Below the pieces are notes generated by a model that worked only from the letters and a program-made list of their open reading frames with translations, was not told where the DNA came from and did not search any database. From contig NZ_JAUTAG010000001.1 in NCBI RefSeq assembly GCF_030818255.1, forward strand, positions 3,472,001-3,536,000: a stretch of 64,000 bases of DNA, written 5' to 3'. The DNA is from Microbacterium sp. SORGH_AS_0969. GTDB taxonomy: Bacteria; Actinomycetota; Actinomycetes; Actinomycetales; Microbacteriaceae. This document shows, piece after piece, positions 56,799-64,000 of this stretch; position 1 is the first letter of the stretch; each line of letters starts with the position of its first letter. The translations under genes were made by a program, and so were the position numbers.

Positions 56799-58988
56799 TC
56801 AGGAGTGCACGCGCTTGCGCAGCAGGTCGATGCGCGCCTGCAGCTGCGCGACGGTTGCGTGCGACACGGCAGGTCCCCCGCAGAGACGCCGGAGCTCGGC
56901 GTGGACGAGGCCGTGCGGCTCGCCGCTCTGCCGCGCGTAGAGACCGACCATCGTGTTGAGAAGCTGACGCTGCTCTTTGAGCGTGCGGTGGAGAGGCGCG
57001 GGAAGCCCGCCCTCGTCGACGGAGGGCGGTTCGACGCCGTTCTCCTTCTCGTTCGCCTCGCGCGTGGAGCGATGCCGCGACTGCCGGGTGGCGCGCGACA
57101 TGAGCACCTCGTGCACCTGCTCGGGCTCGAGAAGACCCGGGATGCCGAGGAACTCCTCCTCCTCGATGGTTCCGGGCACCGCGAGCTGGCCGAACTCCTG
57201 CCCGTCGAACATCACGCGGTCGAAGTGCGCGAGCGAACCCAGCGCCTGGTACTCGAACTCCTGCTCGAGCGCGTCGGATGCCTTGTCCTCGCGCTCGGCG
57301 GCATCCATCATGTCTTCTTCGGCGTTCCACTGGTCGTCCGCGTCGCTGTCGCGGTCGAGGGCGTGCTCGCGCTGGGCCTCCATCTCACCCGCGAGGGCGA
57401 GCAGCTGCGGCACGTTCGGCAGGAACACGCTCGCGGTCTCACCGCGGCGCCGCGCGCGGACGAAACGGCCGATGGCCTGGGCGAAGAACAACGGGGTCGA
57501 GGCGCTCGTGGCGTAGACGCCGACGGCGAGGCGGGGGACGTCGACGCCCTCCGACACCATGCGGACGGCGACCATCCAGCGGCTCGTGCCCTTGGAGAAC
57601 TCCTCGATGCGACTGGAGGCCTCAGCCTCGTCGGAGAGGACGACGGTGACCTTCTCGCCGCTGATGTCCTCGAGGATGGCGGCGTAGGCGCGCGCGGCGG
57701 TCTGGTCGGTCGCGATGACGAGGCCGCCGGCATCCGGAACCGTCTCTCGCACCTCGGTGAGGCGCCGGTCGGCGGAGCGGAGGACCGCGGGAATCCAGTC
57801 GCCGTTCGGATCGAGCGCGGTGCGCCAGGCCTGGGACGTGATGTCTTTGGTGTTGTCCTGGCCGAGCTGGGCCTCCATCTCTTCCCCTGCCTTGGTGCGC
57901 CAGCGCATCTGCCCGGCGTAGACGAGGAAGAAGACCGGCCGGACGACGCCGTCTTCGAGGGCGCGTTTGTAGCCGTAGGCGTAGTCGGTTCGGGAGAGGC
58001 GGATGCCCTTGGAGTTCGGGTGGTACTCGACGAACGGGATGGGCGCCGTGTCGCTGCGGAACGGCGTTCCCGAGAGCAGCAGACGGCGGGTCGCTCGACT
58101 GTAGGCCTCGCGCAGCGCGTCGCCCCAACTGAGGGCGTCGCCGCCGTGGTGCACCTCGTCGAGGATGACCAGGGTTCTGGCATCCATCGTCAGTCGCTGG
58201 TGCACCTCGGCCTTGACGGCGACCTGCGCGTAGGTGACGGCGACACCGTGGTACTGCCGCGAGGGCGTGGCGTGGCGGTTCGAGAAGAACGGATCGAGTC
58301 GGATGCCGACCCGCGCGGCCGCCTCGGCCCACTGGGACTTGAGGTGCTCGGTGGGGGCGACCACGACGATGCGATCGACGACGCGGCGACGCATGAGCTC
58401 GGACGCGAGGCGCAGGGCGAAGGTGGTCTTACCGGCGCCCGGGGTCGCGGCGGCGAGGAAGTCGCGGGGACCCTTGCCCACACCGTCGGGACCGTCGGAG
58501 CCGAAGTACTGATCCAGTGCCTCGGCCTGCCACGCACGCAGACGCTGGGCGGTTCCCCAGGGCGCACGCTGCGGGAACGAGGGTGAGAGGTGCTCGGCGG
58601 CGAACGACCCGAAGTGGGGCTCGGTGCCGTCGAGCGGAGCCGGGGCATCGCCCGGCATCGGGTGGTCGGCAACGGGCGCGGTGGCGTGGGTGGGATCGAC
58701 GGGAGCGGATGCCGCGGGCTCGGTGCCCGCGGCAGCGGGAGACACGGGAGCGGGGCCGGGGCTCGCCGACGGGCCAGGGCTTGCGACGGGGCCGGGACTC
58801 GCGACGGGGCCGGGACTCGCCACCAGGGCTGGGCTCGCGACCGGGCCGGGGCTGGCCACCGGGCCCGGACTCGCAACCGGGCCGGGGCTCGCAACCGGGC
58901 CAGGGCTCGCGATCTTCAGGGGCGCGCCGCCATCGGCGGGCGTCGGAGGGTGTTCCAGGTTCTGGGTGCGGGCTTCGTCTTCCAGCAT
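56799..58988 (-). CDS. DEVH-box helicase with Pro-Gly repeat N-terminus
   Basis: 729 residues from ATG 58988, set by GGAGG 7 bases upstream. Residues 27-80 are hexapeptide repeats of ASPGPV, then a disordered Ala/Pro stretch, and the helicase begins at about 135. Walker A TPGAGKTTFALR, DEVHH, SGTPFRSD (motif III region), and SEGVDVPRLAVGV with QAIGRFVRARR (motif VI) give an SF2 enzyme of the SSL2/XPB-like DEAD/DEAH type. The C-terminal 200 residues are charged and helical. Substrate, DNA or RNA, unknown. Divergent from the SGNH gene, with an inverted repeat between. Confidence 0.87.
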   Translation of the reverse strand: MLEDEARTQNLEHPPTPADGGAPLKIASPGPVASPGPVASPGPVASPGPVASPALVASPGPVASPGPVASPGPSASPGPAPVSPAAAGTEPAASAPVDPTHATAPVADHPMPGDAPAPLDGTEPHFGSFAAEHLSPSFPQRAPWGTAQRLRAWQAEALDQYFGSDGPDGVGKGPRDFLAAATPGAGKTTFALRLASELMRRRVVDRIVVVAPTEHLKSQWAEAAARVGIRLDPFFSNRHATPSRQYHGVAVTYAQVAVKAEVHQRLTMDARTLVILDEVHHGGDALSWGDALREAYSRATRRLLLSGTPFRSDTAPIPFVEYHPNSKGIRLSRTDYAYGYKRALEDGVVRPVFFLVYAGQMRWRTKAGEEMEAQLGQDNTKDITSQAWRTALDPNGDWIPAVLRSADRRLTEVRETVPDAGGLVIATDQTAARAYAAILEDISGEKVTVVLSDEAEASSRIEEFSKGTSRWMVAVRMVSEGVDVPRLAVGVYATSASTPLFFAQAIGRFVRARRRGETASVFLPNVPQLLALAGEMEAQREHALDRDSDADDQWNAEEDMMDAAEREDKASDALEQEFEYQALGSLAHFDRVMFDGQEFGQLAVPGTIEEEEFLGIPGLLEPEQVHEVLMSRATRQSRHRSTREANEKENGVEPPSVDEGGLPAPLHRTLKEQRQLLNTMVGLYARQSGEPHGLVHAELRRLCGGPAVSHATVAQLQARIDLLRKRVHS
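58749..58910 (-). repeat. 18-bp in-gene repeats encoding ASPGPV
   Basis: About nine in-frame copies of an 18-base unit (on the plus strand variants of GGGACTCGCGACGGGGCC) encode ASPGPV hexads at the helicase N-terminus. The sequence varies between units (GACTCGC / GGCTCGC). Such slippage-prone arrays often vary in copy number between strains. Confidence 0.85.
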
Positions 58989-59081
58989 CGAACCTCCATC
59001 CCTCGCGAGCGCGAACATCAACGATAGGTCACCGCCGACCGGGCGTGCGCCGGGGTGTGGACGGATCGGCCCGCGCACCGG

Positions 59082-59148
59082 CCATAAACGCGATTCGCTC
59101 ACATAAACGCGGGGAGAACGTGTTTCTGTGCGTGGATCGCGTTTATGG
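59082..59148. promoter_or_regulatory. CCATAAACGCGAT inverted repeat in a divergent promoter region
   Basis: CCATAAACGCGAT (59082-59094) and its exact inverse ATCGCGTTTATGG (59136-59148), with a third CATAAACGCG at 59102-59111 between. They lie between the divergent helicase (58988) and SGNH (59242) starts. A further CCATAAACGC is at 55332-55341. AT-rich words are rare here, so this looks like a protein-binding site, perhaps an operator. Confidence 0.5.
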
Positions 59149-59241
59149 GTGCGCCGCCGCGCGTACCCGCCGCGCCGCGCCCGCCGGATGCGCCCCTTGC
59201 CGTGTCGGAGGCCCGGGTTAGCCTGGGGGTCGGAGGTTTCG

Positions 59242-60102
59242 ATGACACTCGATCCGCACTCGCCCCGCACCTCGTCTTCGCCCGACAACGTCGGCCCGCA
59301 CCCCTGGCGGCGCTACGTCGCCCTGGGCGACTCGTTCACCGAGGGCATCGGAGACCCGCTCCCCGACGGGGGCCACCGCGGCTGGGCCGACCGCGTCGCC
59401 GAGGTGCTCGCCACGCAGGTCGACGACTTCGCCTACGCCAACCTCGCCGTCCGCGGAAAGCTTATCGGCCAGATCGTCGCCGACCAGATCGAGCCGGCCC
59501 TCGCGCTCAAGCCCGACCTCATCACCTTCTCCGCGGGGGGAAACGACGTCATCCGCCCCGGAACCGATCCGGATGCCGTGGCCCAGCAGTTCGAGGATGC
59601 CATCATCCGCCTGCGCCGCGACAACGCCACCGTCGTCGTGTTCACGGGCATCGACACGGAGTTCACGCCCGTGTTCCGCGGCATCCGGGGCAAGGTCGCG
59701 ATCTACAACGAGAACATCCGCGCGATCGCCGATGCGCACGATTGCGTCGTCGCCGACCAGTGGGGGCTGAAAGAGGTGCAGGACATGCGCTTCTTCGACG
59801 ACGATCGCCTGCACTACAACCCTCTCGGCCACCACGAGGTCGCGCGCATGGTGCTGCGGGCGCTGAACGTTCCGAACGACCTGCAGCCGATGCAGCCGGA
59901 GGCGCTCGCGGCGACGACCTGGCGCGCCGCGCGCGAGAAAGACCTCGTGTGGGCGCGGTCGTATCTCGTGCCGTGGGTACTGCGGCGCCTGCGCCACCAG
60001 TCGTCGGGTGATCACGTGAATCCCAAGCGCCCCGAGCCGCTCCCCGTCGTGACCCTCGCCCCGGGTCCGGATGCCGCCGCCTCACGCGGGACGCAGGTCT
60101 GA
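59242..60102 (+). CDS. SGNH/GDSL hydrolase (second paralogue)
   Basis: 286 residues from ATG 59242, set by CGGAGG upstream; TAGCCT at 59219-59224 may be the -10. Block I ALGDSFTEGIGD (Ser), block III FSAGGNDV (Asn), block V DDRLHYNPLGHHEV (Asp-x-x-His). No signal peptide. It matches the protein at 28814-29578 but has an extra N-terminal 20 residues and a Pro-rich C-terminal tail. Four bases after the stop comes the next gene, so the three genes to 61377 probably form an operon. Confidence 0.9.
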   Translation: MTLDPHSPRTSSSPDNVGPHPWRRYVALGDSFTEGIGDPLPDGGHRGWADRVAEVLATQVDDFAYANLAVRGKLIGQIVADQIEPALALKPDLITFSAGGNDVIRPGTDPDAVAQQFEDAIIRLRRDNATVVVFTGIDTEFTPVFRGIRGKVAIYNENIRAIADAHDCVVADQWGLKEVQDMRFFDDDRLHYNPLGHHEVARMVLRALNVPNDLQPMQPEALAATTWRAAREKDLVWARSYLVPWVLRRLRHQSSGDHVNPKRPEPLPVVTLAPGPDAAASRGTQV

Positions 60103-60106
60103 CGCC

Positions 60107-60619
60107 GTGGCCTCGAAGGGCTTCCGCGGATTGTTCGGCGGCGCGCGACCCGAGGGCCAACAGGCGTCGCCGCCCGTCGGTTCGCCCGTCCCGCCGACGG
60201 CACCGGCCGAGGGGCCGATCTCGGGTCCTCTGTCGGCCGACCTCGCCGCCGAGATGGACGCGCGTCGAGAGTGGGTGTGGACGTCGGTGAGCGCCGATGC
60301 CCCGCTCGACCGGAGTGACAACCACACCGCGCTCTCGGTGATCGCAGCTCTCGTCGCCGAGGTCCGCCCCGACGAGACGTGGAAGCTGCAGTCGCTGGGG
60401 ACCGTGTTCGGCGACGTCCTCGCCCGCGTGACCGGCGCGGAGTGGGTGCAGGTCGACGACGAGTTCGGGAGCGATGCTGCGCTCCGGTTCGGCGGACCCG
60501 ACGACCTCGCGTTCCCGATGACCATGATCTCCAAGCGGATGGAGGCCGGCGAAGACGTCGACGTCCTCGAGCTGTTCCGCAGTGTGGCGACCGCGATCGG
60601 CGAGGCGCAGGCGCAATGA
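60107..60619 (+). CDS. DUF3806-like protein
   Basis: 170 residues from GTG 60107. The N-terminal 50 residues are basic then Pro/Gly-rich. The rest (about 55-165) resembles DUF3806: LGTVFGDVLARVTGAEWVQVDDEFGSDAA and FPMTMISKRMEAGEDVDV. The family is of unknown function. No signal peptide. Its stop overlaps the next start by four bases (ATGA). The family call is by eye and moderate. Confidence 0.65.
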   Translation: MASKGFRGLFGGARPEGQQASPPVGSPVPPTAPAEGPISGPLSADLAAEMDARREWVWTSVSADAPLDRSDNHTALSVIAALVAEVRPDETWKLQSLGTVFGDVLARVTGAEWVQVDDEFGSDAALRFGGPDDLAFPMTMISKRMEAGEDVDVLELFRSVATAIGEAQAQ

Positions 60620-61377
60620 GCGACGTCGAGGGACGCCCCACCGTCGAGCTACCCGAAGCCGTTCTCGCCCTGCTCGCCGCCGCCGACGCCGACACCCTCC
60701 TGCGCGATGCCGAGTCGCTCGCGACGGGGCTGGCCGACACGGGGTGGACGCCCGACGTGGAAAGTGGGCGCTTCGCGGCCGGCGACTGGGATCTCCTGTC
60801 GTCCGCGTGGGCGCCGAATCTGTCGGTGTTCTTCGAGGGCGCGGAAGACGAGGTGCGCATACGGGCGCAGGCCGTGGCATCGTTCCTCACCTCTCAATCG
60901 GAGCGGTGGGCGTTTCACACCGACGGTGACGACTGGTCGGAGTGGACCCTCGACGACGTGCGGTGGACCGAGGGGGACGGGATGGCCCTCCATCCCCTGG
61001 AATGGAAGGGTGGCGGCGTCGTCGTCAGTCTCTACATCCAGCCCGACTATCAACCGGGCAAGATTCTGGCCCCCGCGAATCTGCACCTCGGCATCGACCG
61101 CGCCGACACCCCGTCCGAGGGGCTCCCCCGCGACGACGAGCGTGCGCGTCGCGTGGTGCGCGACGGGTCGGTCGTCGACCGGTGGTTCCTCGCCGGGGAG
61201 CACGAGCTGCCCGACGACGTGATCGCCGCACTGGAGAACGACCCCGACTCCCGTGTGCGCGCCGCCGCGGAGTCCGAGCGTTGGTACCGCGAGCGCACGA
61301 TCATCGGAACCCCACCGATGCTCGAGGCAGACGGCCCCGACCCCGAGCACCCTCCCGCTCGTTTCGCTCCGCGGTAG
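60616..61377 (+). CDS. Conserved hypothetical protein, unknown function
   Basis: 253 residues, rich in Trp and acidic residues (SERWAFHTDGDDWSEWTL). No signal peptide or membrane helix. I recognise no domain. A C-terminal part (DDVIAALENDPDSRVRAAAE) resembles a short HEAT-like helical pair, which some variant repeat-containing proteins carry. Translational coupling to the DUF3806-like gene and the SGNH hydrolase suggests a shared task. Confidence 0.65.
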   Translation: MSDVEGRPTVELPEAVLALLAAADADTLLRDAESLATGLADTGWTPDVESGRFAAGDWDLLSSAWAPNLSVFFEGAEDEVRIRAQAVASFLTSQSERWAFHTDGDDWSEWTLDDVRWTEGDGMALHPLEWKGGGVVVSLYIQPDYQPGKILAPANLHLGIDRADTPSEGLPRDDERARRVVRDGSVVDRWFLAGEHELPDDVIAALENDPDSRVRAAAESERWYRERTIIGTPPMLEADGPDPEHPPARFAPR

Positions 61378-61423
61378 CAAGACACCCCGCGGTCGCAGAC
61401 CGCAGCGCCTCTCGCACGCGGAA

Positions 61424-61439
61424 CGCCTCTCGAGAGGCG
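61424..61439. terminator. Palindrome between convergent genes
   Basis: CGCCTCTCGAGAGGCG is a perfect 16-base palindrome, in a 154-base gap between the unknown gene (61377) and the SpoU methyltransferase (61532). Outer bases (TCTCG ... CGAGA) can extend the pairing. Likely a bidirectional terminator. Confidence 0.5.
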
Positions 61440-61531
61440 CGAGATCGTCGTCCGCGCCCGGGGCTCGCGCGCGCGCCCCGCGATGCGGGAGCGCGTCCTC
61501 GAGGAGCCCCCGACGCCCGGACGCGCGATCC

Positions 61532-62338
61532 TCAGCGCCTCCCGCGCCCCAGCTCCCACAGTGCCACGGCGCTCGCCGCGGCGACATTGAGGGAGTCCAC
61601 TCCCCCGGCCATCGGGATGGTCACGACCGTGTCGGCCGCGGCGAGCGCACCACGGCTCAGTCCGTCGCCCTCGGCGCCCATCAGCAGGGCGACGCGCTCG
61701 TGCCCCGCCGCGGAGAAGGCGTCGAGCGTGACGGCGTCGTCCGAGAGGGCGAGGGCGGCGAGATGCAGCCCGGCCGCGTGCAGGAGCGGTTTGGCTTCCG
61801 ACCACTCGGGGAGGCGCGTCCACGGCACCTGGAACACCGTCCCCATGCTGACGCGAACGCTCCGCCGGTAGAGCGGGTCCGCACACCGCGGCGTCACGAG
61901 CACGGCATCCGCCCCGAGGGCCGCCGCGGAACGGAATGCCGCCCCGATATTGGTGTGATCAACGATGTCTTCGAGCACCACGACCAGCGGCGCGTCCTTG
62001 ACGACCTCTTCGACGGATGCCAACGCGGGGCGATGCATGGATGCCAACAGCCCCCGATGCACGGTGTACCCCGTCACCCGCTCGGCGATCTCGGCCGGGA
62101 CGACGTAGACCTCGGCATCCTCGCCGACGAGGGCGAGCGCGTCGGCGAGGAACTTCTCCTGCACGAGGACCGACCGCGGACGGTGGCCGGCACGGAGTGC
62201 GCGGTCGAGGACCTTCGACGACTCCGCGATGTACAGCCCGCCCGCGGGCTCGGTCACCCGCCGGAGCGACACGTCCGTGAGATCGCGGTAGTCGGCGAGG
62301 CGCGGGTCGTCGGCGGAGTCGAGCGGGATGACGGGCAT
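61532..62338 (-). CDS. TrmH/SpoU family RNA 2'-O-methyltransferase
   Basis: 268 residues. SPOUT fold with a deep trefoil knot that methylates a ribose 2'-OH in rRNA or tRNA. The three SpoU motifs are present: motif 1 DHTNIGAAFRSAAALGAD (Asn and Arg), motif 2 VALLMGAEGDGLS (Glu), and motif 3 IPMAGGVDSLNVAAASAVAL (Ser-Leu-Asn-Val). An N-terminal substrate-binding domain (about 1-110) precedes. Target RNA cannot be told. It stands apart from its neighbours. Confidence 0.9.
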   Translation of the reverse strand: MPVIPLDSADDPRLADYRDLTDVSLRRVTEPAGGLYIAESSKVLDRALRAGHRPRSVLVQEKFLADALALVGEDAEVYVVPAEIAERVTGYTVHRGLLASMHRPALASVEEVVKDAPLVVVLEDIVDHTNIGAAFRSAAALGADAVLVTPRCADPLYRRSVRVSMGTVFQVPWTRLPEWSEAKPLLHAAGLHLAALALSDDAVTLDAFSAAGHERVALLMGAEGDGLSRGALAAADTVVTIPMAGGVDSLNVAAASAVALWELGRGRR

Positions 62339-62443
62339 CCGTCCATCGTGCCAGCCCTCGCGCGCACCCGACTCGCCCGCTCCCGCCGTGTCCTACCCGG
62401 CCCGTGCCGCGACACCCGGCCAGCGCTCGTCGCCGCAGACGGA

Positions 62444-62500
62444 TGAGTGTCCAAAACATCCGGAACGTTCGAAAATTCGTCCGGGTTTCGTGGACACTCA
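62444..62500. repeat. TGAGTGTCCA ... TGGACACTCA inverted repeat
   Basis: Outer arms TGAGTGTCCA (62444-62453) and TGGACACTCA (62491-62500) pair perfectly; inner bases pair partly. The element lies 3' of the amidohydrolase gene (62 bases past its stop). Related to 32279-32334. Confidence 0.65.
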
Positions 62501-62561
62501 ACGAAAGAGAGCCCTTGCACAACGGGAGCGCCCGCCACGGGAGGGCACGCGCCCGATCCGC

Positions 62562-63764
62562 TCACGCGACGTGCAGCACCCGCCCACCGCCGACGACCAG
62601 GGCGCGCTCGGGGAGCCGGACGAGCGCGTCCATCGGGTTCTCGGCATCCATCAGCACGATGTCCGCACGGGCGCCCACCTCGAGATCGTGCACCTCACGC
62701 CCTACCGCCCACGCCGCAGCGGTCGTGGCGAGCCGCACGACGCGGAGCAGATCCTCGTCGCGGACGAGTCCCGCCGCCCGCGCGTACTGCCACGCGATGC
62801 CGAGCGTGTCGCCCGTGCCATAGGGGCTCCAGAGGTCGCGGATGCCGTCCGTGCCGAACGCGAAGCGCACGCCGGCGGCGTCGAGCTCGGCGAGGGGCAG
62901 CTGCGGGAGCCGCAGGGGCGCGACCGTCGTCATCGAGACCCCGACCTCCGCCATCGCGGCCAACAGGTCGCGACGGTGCGAGGGCTCCAGCTGGGCGACC
63001 GCGAAGCCGTGCGCGATGTTCACGCGGCCGCGCAGGCCGAGCCGCGCGGCGCGGTCGACGAGCAGCTCGATCTGGAACGCGCCGAGCTCGGCGGGGTCGT
63101 GCAGGTGGATGTCGACACCCACCCCGGTGTCGGCGGCGAGCGCGGTGATCGCGTCGATCTGTCCGACGGGGTCGCGGTCGATGGTCGCGGGGTCGAGCCC
63201 GCCGATCGCGTCGACGCTCGGCCGGGTCGCGGCATCCCGCAGCGAGTCGAGCACGCCGGGGCGACGCAGGACGCCGTCCTGCGGGAACGCCACAATCCGC
63301 ACGTCGAGCGCGCCCTCGTAGGCGGCGGCGGCTTCTTCGACCGCCTCGATCCCGCGCAGCCCGACGCCGGTGTCGACGTCGACGTGGGTGCGGATCGCCG
63401 TGGTGCCGTGACGCACGAACTCGCGCAGGACGTGCGCGGAGCGTTCGAGGGAGGGGATGCCGAGGGCGTCGCGTTCGGCCCGCTCGTGGCGGATGCGCCC
63501 CTCGGTGGTGCCCTCGCCCCCGTATGACTGCCACGGCAGTCCCCACCACGACTTGTCGACGTGGGCGTGGGCGTTCACGATGCCGGGCAGTGCGAGGAGG
63601 CCCCGCCCGTCGAACTCCCGGACGCCGATCGGCGCGGACCCTGCGGGGGTGACGGCGGTGATGATTCCGGCATCCATCGCGATGTCGACCGGCTCTCCGC
63701 CCCACGGTCGCACGCGGCGGAGGCAGGTGATGTCGAGCATGGCGGGTGGGGGGAGAGCGCTCAT
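62562..63764 (-). CDS. Amidohydrolase, cytosine deaminase-like
   Basis: 400 residues. Metal-dependent TIM barrel. [11 protein letters not shown] holds the H-x-H pair, THVDVDTG and [12 protein letters not shown] follow with the next His, and [14 protein letters not shown] has the catalytic Asp. Arrangement and length resemble CodA-type cytosine deaminases, which convert cytosine to uracil, but isocytosine or related amides are possible substrates. Cytoplasmic. It is divergent from the Sir2 gene with 78 bases between. Confidence 0.85.
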   Translation of the reverse strand: MSALPPPAMLDITCLRRVRPWGGEPVDIAMDAGIITAVTPAGSAPIGVREFDGRGLLALPGIVNAHAHVDKSWWGLPWQSYGGEGTTEGRIRHERAERDALGIPSLERSAHVLREFVRHGTTAIRTHVDVDTGVGLRGIEAVEEAAAAYEGALDVRIVAFPQDGVLRRPGVLDSLRDAATRPSVDAIGGLDPATIDRDPVGQIDAITALAADTGVGVDIHLHDPAELGAFQIELLVDRAARLGLRGRVNIAHGFAVAQLEPSHRRDLLAAMAEVGVSMTTVAPLRLPQLPLAELDAAGVRFAFGTDGIRDLWSPYGTGDTLGIAWQYARAAGLVRDEDLLRVVRLATTAAAWAVGREVHDLEVGARADIVLMDAENPMDALVRLPERALVVGGGRVLHVA

Positions 63765-63817
63765 CCCTCCAGTATCGACGGCGTTCGGGTGCGCGTCCGG
63801 TGGGCGACGCCCCGCCC

Positions 63818-63823
63818 TAGACT
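63818..63823 (+). promoter_or_regulatory. Putative -10 element of the Sir2 gene
   Basis: TAGACT 19 bases before the ATG at 63843, with GGAGG at 63833-63837. This is the same hexamer as before lgt and HGxxPAAW, but with a normal short leader. Confidence 0.4.
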
Positions 63824-63842
63824 CGATACGACGGAGGTGCGC

Positions 63843-64000
63843 ATGACCGACACGACGAAGGATGCCGAGTCCTTGGCATCCATCGATCGGGCCGTCGAGG
63901 TGCTTGCGGGTCGCCGGATCGCGGTGCTCACGGGCGCGGGCGTGTCGACGGATTCGGGCATCCCCGACTACCGCGGAAAGGGTGCTCCCACCCGCACTCC
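63843..64000 (+). CDS. Sir2 family NAD-dependent deacylase, N-terminal part
   Basis: Partial gene: 52 codons before the window ends. After a 25-residue acidic start come [19 protein letters not shown], the sirtuin NAD-binding signature (GAG-x-S and GIPD-R-G). Sirtuins remove acyl groups from Lys with NAD. The ATG has GGAGG 5 bases ahead. The rest, including the catalytic His and zinc Cys, lies beyond the window. Confidence 0.9.
   Translation, partial: MTDTTKDAESLASIDRAVEVLAGRRIAVLTGAGVSTDSGIPDYRGKGAPTRT

Overview
The window is chromosomal DNA of a high-GC actinobacterium, most likely a Microbacterium or close Microbacteriaceae relative. The evidence is roughly 70% GC, many GTG starts, RbpA, an ANTAR response regulator (PdtaR type), the pafB-pafC-tatA-tatC-helY block, and gene order hisG-hisF-hisI / trpC-trpB-trpA-lgt / gltB-gltD / pyk / pdtaR / polA as in other Actinobacteria. 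The genus call is an inference from gene order and composition.

Layout. Positions 1-12.6 kb hold the end of a his-trp supercluster: hisG (3' end), hisF, hisI, a Trp-associated membrane protein, trpC, trpB, trpA and lgt, mostly with 1-4 base overlaps. It is interrupted by a 6.2 kb gene (2230-8397) for a secreted 2055-residue protein: signal peptide, seven Ig-like repeats of about 90 residues, a parallel beta-helix region containing three identical 843-bp tandem repeats, and a C-terminal cutinase-like serine hydrolase. trpE, which normally precedes the Trp membrane protein, is absent. From 12.7 to 26 kb come glutamate synthase (gltBD), pyruvate kinase, tRNA-Leu(CAA), pdtaR, a thioesterase, polA and a DUF885 metallopeptidase-like protein. 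From 26 to 41 kb is a mixed accessory/housekeeping stretch: flavin oxidoreductase plus MFS transporter, SGNH hydrolase, two lipoproteins, two SDRs, a transmembrane Ser/Thr kinase, an AEC transporter, an HdeD-like protein, an S9 peptidase, a GDPD and rbpA.

From 41 to 54 kb lie lnt, helY, tatC, tatA, pafC, pafB, an FKBP-like lipoprotein, trmI, a HAD phosphatase, a PAC2 protein, uppP, an M20 peptidase and tRNA-Leu(GAG). This is the usual neighbourhood of the Pup-proteasome operon, but mpa/arc, dop, pup, prcBA and pafA are all missing between trmI and pafB. From 54 to 64 kb come a 2OG-Fe(II) oxygenase, a ferritin-like/VIT1 protein, a DEVH-box helicase, a second SGNH hydrolase with two small downstream genes, a SpoU methyltransferase, an amidohydrolase and the start of a Sir2 deacylase.

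Three genes (lgt, an unknown membrane protein, helY) each carry a +1 frameshift explainable by one extra G in a GGG run. Their reconstructed lengths are normal, so a shared sequencing or assembly artefact is as likely as real mutation. Many genes have a TANNNT -10 element exactly 6-7 bases before the start codon, suggesting leaderless mRNAs. The 7-mer GGATGCC (either orientation) is clearly over-represented. Several small inverted-repeat families sit between genes.
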